The position numbers and the translations under genes are program-made. Source: Hyphomicrobiales bacterium (lineage in GTDB: Bacteria > Pseudomonadota > Alphaproteobacteria > Rhizobiales > JALURZ01). From it: 13,011 nucleotides of DNA. Of this stretch, positions 7,051 through 13,011 are shown one piece after another. Each line of letters opens with the position of its first letter. The stretch's first letter is position 1. The notes beneath the pieces were generated by a model that was given only the letters and a program-made list of their open reading frames with translations, did no database searches and was not told the DNA's origin. Location of the stretch: positions 1-13,011 of the forward strand of contig JALURZ010000102.1 of assembly GCA_027058735.1 (NCBI GenBank), written 5' to 3'.

Positions 7051-10000
7051 ATGGCCAGACGACAATCCAGATTCAATCCCCCGCCCCCGGCATCGCCCGC
7101 CGGCGCCGATGGTGCGGAAATCGCGTCGCGTCTGCACGAGATCGAACGCCAGATCCGCGCGCTCGCGCACGCGCAGTGCGGCGCTGGGGCGCCGCCGGGC
7201 GATGCCGCCGAGGCCGCCGGCGGCGGGCCGTTGACGCAGCGGCTCAGCGCGGTTACCGGCCAGCCCCGCGCGCCTGCTGCCCCGGGTCCCGGCGAGACCG
7301 AACAGCTCGCGCGGATCGCGCGCCAGTTGCACGAATTGAGCGGACGCATGGAACTGTCAGAGCAGCGCAACGCCGATGCCCTGGAGTCCATTCAGGAGCG
7401 CGTCTGCGAACTGGGCGCGGCCGCGGCCGGGAGCGAACATCCGCGCATGCAGTCGGCCGGCGCCACTCTGGCCGATGTCAAGAACAGGCTGGCGGCCCTG
7501 TGCGCGGGAACATCGCAAGACCCGCCAGGCGAGCCGCCCGAACGGCCCGCGCGCACGAACAGAGTATCGCTGCCGCCGGAGACCGACATGCTGTCGGCGG
7601 GCGGGCCGGAAACCGATGAGGATTTCCAGCATCTCGGCCGGCGGCTGCAACAGATCCGGGCGCATGCCGGGACGCGGACGGCGCGGCAGCACGAAAGCGA
7701 TGCCGATGTCGCGGCCCTGTCGGCCGACCTGAGGGCGCTGTGCGAGGATGTCGCGCAATTGCGGCGCGACGCGATCGGGCAGGGCGAACTGGACAGCCTG
7801 CGCGCGGATATCGTCGGCCTTTCGCAACGCATCGAGGAGAACGATCCCTGGTCGCGGCCCGACAACCCGCTCGCGAACATCGAAGCGCGCATCGACGATC
7901 TGGCGCAGCAGGTCGAACACGCCCTTTCGGCAAACGACCTCAGCCCCCACATCGCGGAGCTCGAGCGCCGGGTGGGCGAAATTGCCGAGCAGATGTCGGC
8001 GGCCTCCCAGGCGCGGAACGACAGCACGGAATACGACGCCCTGGAGCAGCAGATCGCGTTGCTGGCCGGGCGTCTCGAAACCGCGGAACAAGGCTTCAGC
8101 AGCCTGCAACAGATCGAGGCCAATGTGGCGCGCCTGTTCGCCGACATGGAAGGCAACCGCGAGTTCGCGACCCGGACCGCGCAGGAAGCGGTCGCGAATG
8201 CGGTCGCCCTGGTGGATCGCGGTGCGGGCGACGGGCCCTTGCCCGAAGACACGCTGGAACTGCTGCAGGCCGGGCTGAAAAGCGTTGAGGAAAATGCCCG
8301 CCAGGCCGATATGCGCACACAAAAGACGCTCGAGGCGGTCCATGACACCCTGAAAACCGTCATTGAGCGGCTGAGCGCGCTGGAAGAGGGCGCGATCGGC
8401 GCTGCACGGGGCGAAGATGCGCCGCGCGCGGCGAGCGATCCGGCCGCGGGCACCGGAAGCGCGGAAATCGATTCGCTCCGCCTGCCGCCGGTGGAAACGG
8501 CCCGCAGCGATACCGAAACCGCAGACCCCGAAACCGCGCCTGTGCCATCCGCCGGCGATATCCGTCCCGGCGCCGAAGACATGTCCCGCAACGACGAGCC
8601 GACCGACCGCGGCGCGGCGAACCGCGTGACCCGTTCGCAAGATTTCATAGCAGCGGCGCGGCGCGCGGCGCGCGCAGGAAGCGGGACGGACAGCGAAGAC
8701 AAAAGCGCGCGCGGCGGCCTGGTGGCCAGAGCCCAGAAACTGCGCCGGACCCGGAAGCGCTCGCCCACGGCGGACGGATCCACGCAACCCACCGGCAAGA
8801 AGAAGCCCGGCGCACAGCGGCGCACGCTGCTGATGGCCGCTGTCGTGCTGCTCATGATCGGCACCGCATCGACCTATTCGCTGCTGGGATCGAAAGGCGA
8901 CAAATCCGTGCCCGGCGAGGCCAAGCCCGCCACCGCCGGCAAGACCGCCGATCCGGCCAGCGCCGCGCCACCCGATGAGGCCGGGAAGGCGCCATCTCCG
9001 GCAACCGAACCGGTCGCCACGATTTCAGTCCCCAAAACCAAAAACCCCGACATTGAGAGCGCGCCCGGCGAAGCCGGGGGCGGCCAGGGCGCGGCAAGGA
9101 CCGCCCCCGACCCCATGCTGCCCGCCGACATCGAAACCTACAGACCCGCCGCCCCGGCCGGACAGACGAGCATGGCCGCCCCCTGGCGCGGCGCGGCGCG
9201 TTCGGTTCCCGCGCCGGTCTATATCGGCGACAATCCCGTTGCCGTGCCCGAAAGTGCCGCCCTGGGCAAGAGCGACAGGGCCGCGCCCGGCGACGACGAC
9301 ATCACGACCGCCTCGATCCGGCGCCCCTCGCCCCTGGCCGCCAGCATGCCGCCGGCCGCCGTCGGGCCACAGAGCCTGCGCCGGGCCGCGGTCGGCGGCG
9401 ATCCCATAGCCCAGTTCGAGGTCGCGGGACGCTATATCGAGGGCAAGGCCGTGGCGCAGGATTTCAGCGAAGCGGCCCGCTGGTATCAGCGCGCGGCGGC
9501 ACAAGGCCTTGCGCCCGCGCAATACCGCCTTGGAACGTTGTATGAAAAAGGACACGGCGTGCCCCGCGACGCGGCGTCCGCGCGCATCTGGTACAAGCGC
9601 GCAGCGGAGAAGGGAAACCACAAGGCGATGCACAATCTGGCGGTCATCTATACCCAGAATTCCGCGGGCAAGCCGGATTTCGCCAGGGCCGCCGCCTGGT
9701 TCCGCCGCGCCGCCGAACATGGCCTGACCGACAGCCAGTACAATCTGGGAATCCTGCATGAACGCGGCTACGGGGTGAAGGCGGATCCGGCCGAGGCCTA
9801 TAAGTGGTTCTCGCTGGCGGCCCGCAATGGCGACAAGGACGCAGCGGCGCGGCGCGACCGTCTGGAAAAAACGATGAACCCGAAGACGCTCGCCGCGGCA
9901 CGCTTGAGCGTCAGCGCCTGGGAACCCAAATCGCTCAACGAAAGCGCCAACACCGTGACCCTGCCCATAGCCAGCTGGCGCGCCGCACCGGCGGCCGGCA

Positions 10001-10206
10001 AAAGCGCGGCGGCCGGGACGAGTTCCACATTGAAGGAAGTCCAAAGCCGGCTCAACGCTCTTGGATATGCGGCCGGACCCGCCGACGGGATCATCGGCCG
10101 GAAAACCCGCAGCGCCATCCGCCTGTTTCAAAAACGCAACGGCATGGCCATAAACGGCACGGTGACGCCGAAACTGCTCGCACGGCTGCGCGCGGCGTCC
10201 GGCTAA
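7051..10206 (+). CDS. podJ: PodJ-like polar organising membrane protein (coiled coil, one membrane span, Sel1 repeats, peptidoglycan-binding domain)
   Basis: This 1051-residue bitopic protein matches the layout of alphaproteobacterial PodJ, a scaffold that marks a cell pole and recruits signalling and appendage proteins. Residues 1-590 are cytoplasmic, with heptad coiled coils around 23-42, 85-130, 224-266, 274-390 and 400-447. DFIAAARRAARAG (531-543) and the basic stretch before 590 recur in rhizobial PodJ-like proteins as I recall them. One membrane helix spans 593-613. A Pro/Ala-rich periplasmic linker (614-782) follows. Four Sel1 repeats run at about 783-819, 820-855, 856-891 and 892-927. 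A PG_binding_1 domain occupies about 992-1048. The usual N-terminal motif near the start (DPRARE...RRSGMS.GEWLN) is absent. ATG 7051 is the only start after the in-frame TAA at 6970-6972, and it lacks a well-placed Shine-Dalgarno; GAGGAG is 19 bases away. The orthology call is therefore moderate. Confidence 0.8.
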   Translation: MARRQSRFNPPPPASPAGADGAEIASRLHEIERQIRALAHAQCGAGAPPGDAAEAAGGGPLTQRLSAVTGQPRAPAAPGPGETEQLARIARQLHELSGRMELSEQRNADALESIQERVCELGAAAAGSEHPRMQSAGATLADVKNRLAALCAGTSQDPPGEPPERPARTNRVSLPPETDMLSAGGPETDEDFQHLGRRLQQIRAHAGTRTARQHESDADVAALSADLRALCEDVAQLRRDAIGQGELDSLRADIVGLSQRIEENDPWSRPDNPLANIEARIDDLAQQVEHALSANDLSPHIAELERRVGEIAEQMSAASQARNDSTEYDALEQQIALLAGRLETAEQGFSSLQQIEANVARLFADMEGNREFATRTAQEAVANAVALVDRGAGDGPLPEDTLELLQAGLKSVEENARQADMRTQKTLEAVHDTLKTVIERLSALEEGAIGAARGEDAPRAASDPAAGTGSAEIDSLRLPPVETARSDTETADPETAPVPSAGDIRPGAEDMSRNDEPTDRGAANRVTRSQDFIAAARRAARAGSGTDSEDKSARGGLVARAQKLRRTRKRSPTADGSTQPTGKKKPGAQRRTLLMAAVVLLMIGTASTYSLLGSKGDKSVPGEAKPATAGKTADPASAAPPDEAGKAPSPATEPVATISVPKTKNPDIESAPGEAGGGQGAARTAPDPMLPADIETYRPAAPAGQTSMAAPWRGAARSVPAPVYIGDNPVAVPESAALGKSDRAAPGDDDITTASIRRPSPLAASMPPAAVGPQSLRRAAVGGDPIAQFEVAGRYIEGKAVAQDFSEAARWYQRAAAQGLAPAQYRLGTLYEKGHGVPRDAASARIWYKRAAEKGNHKAMHNLAVIYTQNSAGKPDFARAAAWFRRAAEHGLTDSQYNLGILHERGYGVKADPAEAYKWFSLAARNGDKDAAARRDRLEKTMNPKTLAAARLSVSAWEPKSLNESANTVTLPIASWRAAPAAGKSAAAGTSSTLKEVQSRLNALGYAAGPADGIIGRKTRSAIRLFQKRNGMAINGTVTPKLLARLRAASG

Positions 10207-10949
10207 CCGCGTTCCCGCTCGCCAAGCAGCCGGTGCGACCTGACCGGGAAAACCCGCTCATCTCCCATCATCCAGGCATGGAACCCGGCGTCGAAAAGCG
10301 CGCCGAAGGCCTGATCGCGAACATTCAGTCCGCCGGTATAGGCGCCCAGCGCCGGCATCACGAGACGGCGGCCGTCGCTGGCGAAACAGCGCCGCCGCAA
10401 ACGCCGTCCGCGCCTCTTGAGCGCGGCGACCGGATGCAGATGGCCGGCAATTTCTCCCGCGGCGGGTGCTGCGCGCGGGATATGGCGAAACAGCAAAGGC
10501 CCGCACTCGACCTCGCATTCCACCGATCCGCCGAAATGCGGCGGCGGCTCGGGATCATGGTTGCCGGCAATCCATATCCAGTCATGGCGCGCCGTCAGGG
10601 CGCGCAGGAGCCCGCTGTCGGCCTCATCCATGCGGGCTGCGGAACCGTGATCGTGAAAACTGTCGCCCAGGGCGATCACCCGCCGGGGCCGGTAATGCGC
10701 ACACAGCGCGGCGACGATCCGCAGGGTCGCGGCGGTATCGTAAGGCGGCAGCGGGATGCCCCTGGCCGCGAAATGGGAGCCTTTTTCAAAATGCAGATCG
10801 GAAACCACGAGCAGGCCGTGATCCGGAACAAACAGCGCGCCGCGCACATCCAGCAGCAGACGCTGCCCGCACAGCGCCATGGCGGCGGCGCGCGGTTCGT
10901 CCGCGTGGGGCAGATCGCCGCCTTGCGGCTCCGGGAAATTGTCAAACAA
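10203..10949 (-). CDS. pdeM: ligase-associated DNA damage response metallophosphoesterase PdeM
   Basis: This 248-residue calcineurin-type phosphoesterase is annotated in this family as a DNA end-processing nuclease that accompanies an Lhr-type helicase, an ATP-dependent ligase and a beta-CASP exonuclease. The metal-binding motifs are in order: SDLHFEKG (Asp51, His53), GDSFHD (95-100), GNHD (129-132), His156, and GHLH (169-172). The start is taken as TTG at 10949. GAGGAGG lies 9 bases upstream, and the TTG overlaps the helicase stop by 8 bases. The alternative ATG at 10880 would remove 23 residues and has no ribosome site. The motif-bearing core is unaffected by the choice. The stop TAG (10205-10203) overlaps the stop TAA of the convergent PodJ-like gene by 2 bases. 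Confidence 0.9.
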   Translation of the reverse strand: MFDNFPEPQGGDLPHADEPRAAAMALCGQRLLLDVRGALFVPDHGLLVVSDLHFEKGSHFAARGIPLPPYDTAATLRIVAALCAHYRPRRVIALGDSFHDHGSAARMDEADSGLLRALTARHDWIWIAGNHDPEPPPHFGGSVECEVECGPLLFRHIPRAAPAAGEIAGHLHPVAALKRRGRRLRRRCFASDGRRLVMPALGAYTGGLNVRDQAFGALFDAGFHAWMMGDERVFPVRSHRLLGERERG

Positions 10950-13011
10950 GCCGCATGGCCTCCTCGATGAGGGGTTCGGCCGCCTCTTCCAGCAGCACGT
11001 CGGAAGCTTCGCCATAGACCGGTTCGCGCCCGATCTCAAGCAGCACCGGCACAGCCAGCGGAGAAACCGCGGCAAGGCGCTTGTGGGCGATCTTGCCCCT
11101 GATGCGTCTGAGAAGGCCGCCAAGGCGCGCGATGTCGAGCAATCCGCTGGCGGCATCGTTCCATGCGGCGCGCAGCAGGACGTGTTCGGGCTCATGCTCG
11201 CGCAGCACATCATAGATGAGATCCGACGACACCGTCATCTGGCGTCCGGACTTCTCCTTGCCCGGGTGGCGGCGCTCGACCAGGCCGGCGATGATGGCGC
11301 AGTTGCGAAATGTCCGCTTCATAAGGCTCGAATCCGCAAGCCAGCTTTCCAGATCATCCCCCAGCATGTCTTCATCGAACAGCGCATCGAGGGACAATGA
11401 GCCGGCGGCGATCATCTGGCCCATATCGCGCAGGCCCCAGACCGCGAGCGAATATTCACTCGCCACGAAGCCCATGGGCCGCGCCCCGGCGCGCTCCAGC
11501 CGGCGGGTCAGCAGCATGCCGAGGGACTGATGCGCGAGGCGTCCCTCGAACGGATAGCAGACCAGGGTGAATTTCCGCCCTCGGGGAAAGGTCTCCACCA
11601 ACAGGCCGTCGCGGCGCGGCAGGGCGGATTTTCGCCGCTGCATGCCAAGCCAGCCGCGCACCTGGGCGGGCAGGGCGCGCCATTGGCCCGGGTCCGCCAG
11701 CATGGTGCGCACACGCGCCGACAGATAGGTGGAGAGCGGAAACTTGCCCCCCTGATAGGACGGGATCTGCGGGTCTTCGGCGCTGCTGCGCGAGGCGAAG
11801 GCATCGAGATCGCGCAAACCCTCCAGGCGCAGGACCTGACCGGCAAACAGAAACGTATCGCCCGGCTTGAGCTGGTCGATGAAGCCCTCCTCGATTTCGC
11901 CCAGCACCCGCCCGCCGGAAAACGCCCGGCGCCGCCGGTTGCGCACGAGACGCACCTTGATCATGGGCGCCTCCACGATGGTCCCGACATTGAGGCGGTA
12001 CTGGCGCAGGATGCGCGGATGGGCGACGCGGTAACGCCCCTCGCCGGTCCGGCGCAGCCGCGCATAGCGCTCATAAGCCTTCAGCGCATAGCCGCCGGTG
12101 GCGACAAAATCGACGACCTCGTCAAAGACACTGCGGGCGAGCCGCGCATAGGGAGAGGCGGACGTTATCTCTTCATACAGCGCATCGGGATCGAACGGCG
12201 CCGCGCAGGCCGAACCCAGAATATGTTGCGCCAGCACATCGAGGGGCATGTGCGATGCGCTGCCGGCATCCTGCTCACCGGCGGCGGCCGCGTCCTGGGC
12301 GGCGCGGCATTCCAGCACCTCAAACAGATTGGCGGGCACCAGCAGGGCACGGCTTGGTTCATCGAGACGGTGATTGGCGCGCCCGATGCGCTGCATCAGC
12401 CGGCTGGCGCCTTTCGGCGCGCCCACGTTGATGACCAGATCGACATCGCCCCAGTCGATCCCCAGATCAAGGGTCGAGGTGCACACCACGGCGCGCAGTT
12501 CGCCGCGGGTCATGGCCGCTTCCACCTTGCGGCGCTGGCCCGCATCGAGCGAACCGTGATGCAGCGAGATGGGCAGATTGTCCTCGTTGAGTTGCCATAA
12601 TTGCCGAAAGACGAACTCCGCCTGGGAGCGGGTATTGACGAAAATCAGCGACAGCCGGGCAGAGCGTATGGCGTCGTGGATGTCGTCCATGGCATAGCGC
12701 GCCGAATGGCCGGACCAGGGAATGCGCTGTGCGGAATCGAGGATGCCCACGCTCGCCGCCGCCCCGCCTTGTCCGATGATGATCTCACTGTTTTGCAGGT
12801 CACGATCGCGGGCATTGCGGGCAACCAGGAACCGGCTCAGGGTTTCGGGGTCCGCGACGGTTGCCGATAATCCGATTCGCTGGCAGCGCGGCGCGAGGGT
12901 TGCTAGCCGCGCCAGGCCCAGGGACAGAAGCGCGCCGCGCTTGGTTGGCGCCAGCGCGTGAAGTTCATCGAGGACGATGCGTTCAAGGCTTGCGAAAAAT
13001 TCGCCCGCGCG
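10942..13011 (-). CDS. ligase-associated DNA damage response DEXH-box helicase, Lhr type (5' truncated by the window edge)
   Basis: The frame stays open to the right edge and gives 689 visible residues. The family is about 800 or more long, so the N-terminus with the Walker A motif lies outside. In the visible part, motif II is DELH (15-18), motif III is SAT (49-51), motif V is STLDLGIDWGDVD (about 179-191), and motif VI is QRIGRANHR (207-215). Winged-helix and Lhr-core domains follow, then a DEAD/H-associated C-terminal region with FPRGRKFTLVCYPFEGRLAH. It is an ATP-dependent 3'-5' DNA translocase of the Lhr superfamily that acts in DNA repair. It is directly followed by pdeM with overlapping ends, so the pair is one transcription unit. 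The ligase and exonuclease partners would be expected beyond 13011 if they are linked. Internal GTG or ATG codons near 12750 are not the true start. Confidence 0.93.
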   Translation of the reverse strand, partial: RAGEFFASLERIVLDELHALAPTKRGALLSLGLARLATLAPRCQRIGLSATVADPETLSRFLVARNARDRDLQNSEIIIGQGGAAASVGILDSAQRIPWSGHSARYAMDDIHDAIRSARLSLIFVNTRSQAEFVFRQLWQLNEDNLPISLHHGSLDAGQRRKVEAAMTRGELRAVVCTSTLDLGIDWGDVDLVINVGAPKGASRLMQRIGRANHRLDEPSRALLVPANLFEVLECRAAQDAAAAGEQDAGSASHMPLDVLAQHILGSACAAPFDPDALYEEITSASPYARLARSVFDEVVDFVATGGYALKAYERYARLRRTGEGRYRVAHPRILRQYRLNVGTIVEAPMIKVRLVRNRRRRAFSGGRVLGEIEEGFIDQLKPGDTFLFAGQVLRLEGLRDLDAFASRSSAEDPQIPSYQGGKFPLSTYLSARVRTMLADPGQWRALPAQVRGWLGMQRRKSALPRRDGLLVETFPRGRKFTLVCYPFEGRLAHQSLGMLLTRRLERAGARPMGFVASEYSLAVWGLRDMGQMIAAGSLSLDALFDEDMLGDDLESWLADSSLMKRTFRNCAIIAGLVERRHPGKEKSGRQMTVSSDLIYDVLREHEPEHVLLRAAWNDAASGLLDIARLGGLLRRIRGKIAHKRLAAVSPLAVPVLLEIGREPVYGEASDVLLEEAAEPLIEEAMRLV
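10959..10965 (-). promoter_or_regulatory. Shine-Dalgarno GAGGAGG for pdeM inside the helicase gene
   Basis: Read on the minus strand, GAGGAGG lies within the last codons of the helicase gene, 9 bases before the TTG at 10949-10947. It is a near-ideal ribosome site, and it decides in favour of TTG over the downstream ATG at 10880, which has none. The overlap of TTG with the helicase TGA suggests translation of pdeM by reinitiation or coupling. Confidence 0.65.

Noticed and set aside
6945..7619. Plus-strand frame starting with MFTMKKIRLTRDG upstream of and overlapping the PodJ-like gene
   Set aside because: The start lies within the AT-rich half-site array. The product turns into Arg-rich low-complexity sequence, and the overlapping frame carries the coiled-coil protein. 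I considered it as a missing N-terminus of that protein, but it has no matching motif.
7357..8864. Long minus-strand open frames (476 and 490 codons) opposite the PodJ-like gene
   Set aside because: They are antisense shadows of a GC-rich coiled-coil gene. Their predicted proteins are Arg/Ala/Ser-rich with no motif, while the plus strand has coherent domains end to end.
8641..9360. Ala/Pro/Gly-rich low-complexity region that could be a DNA repeat array
   Set aside because: No regular nucleotide repeat unit is visible. It fits a disordered linker around the membrane helix of the PodJ-like protein.

Overview
The window is GC-rich (roughly 65% by eye) and tightly packed with genes. It looks like a chromosomal segment of an alphaproteobacterium. 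Three things point there: a PodJ-like polar organiser with coiled coils, one membrane span, Sel1 repeats and a peptidoglycan-binding end; TTAACC-type half-sites like those of the cell-cycle regulator CtrA upstream of it; and a small secreted coiled-coil protein of a type I associate with Hyphomicrobiales and relatives. I cannot fix the order or genus from sequence alone. I see no tRNA, rRNA, CRISPR array, insertion sequence or phage gene.

Layout from left to right. (1) Positions 1-64 look like the last codons of a plus-strand gene that enters from the left. (2) 119-1072 (+) is a hormone-sensitive-lipase-type esterase with a TTG start behind a strong GGAGG. (3) 6809 down to 1105 (-) is a five-gene co-directional cluster. 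In transcription order it holds an acyl-CoA dehydrogenase, a thiolase, a fused enoyl-CoA hydratase/3-hydroxyacyl-CoA dehydrogenase, a kappa-GST/2-hydroxychromene-2-carboxylate isomerase-like protein, and a small secreted coiled-coil protein. Gaps between these genes are 28, 4 and 25 bases, then a 4-base GTGA overlap, so one operon is likely. (4) 6810-7050 is a divergent regulatory region. It contains a perfect 6-bp inverted repeat and an AT-rich island with three phased TTAACC/TTTACC half-sites. (5) 7051-10206 (+) is the 1051-residue PodJ-like protein. (6) 10949 to 10203 (-) is the metallophosphoesterase PdeM, and 13011 to 10942 (-) is the Lhr-type DEXH helicase of the ligase-associated DNA damage response set. 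The helicase runs off the right edge, so its N-terminus and possibly the partner ligase and exonuclease genes lie outside.

How the genes work together. The first three genes of the minus cluster supply all four steps of a beta-oxidation turn: FAD-dependent dehydrogenation, hydration, NAD-dependent oxidation and thiolysis. The glutathione-transferase-like isomerase is a plausible accessory whose substrate is unknown. The helicase and PdeM form a DNA repair pair, translationally coupled by an 8-base overlap. The PodJ-like gene stands alone between the two minus-strand clusters. Its stop codon overlaps the pdeM stop codon tail to tail.

I see no strong evidence of a wholly new system. The items most worth a second look are the half-site array ahead of the PodJ-like gene, that protein's missing N-terminal motif, and the GST-like protein plus secreted coiled-coil protein tied into the beta-oxidation operon.
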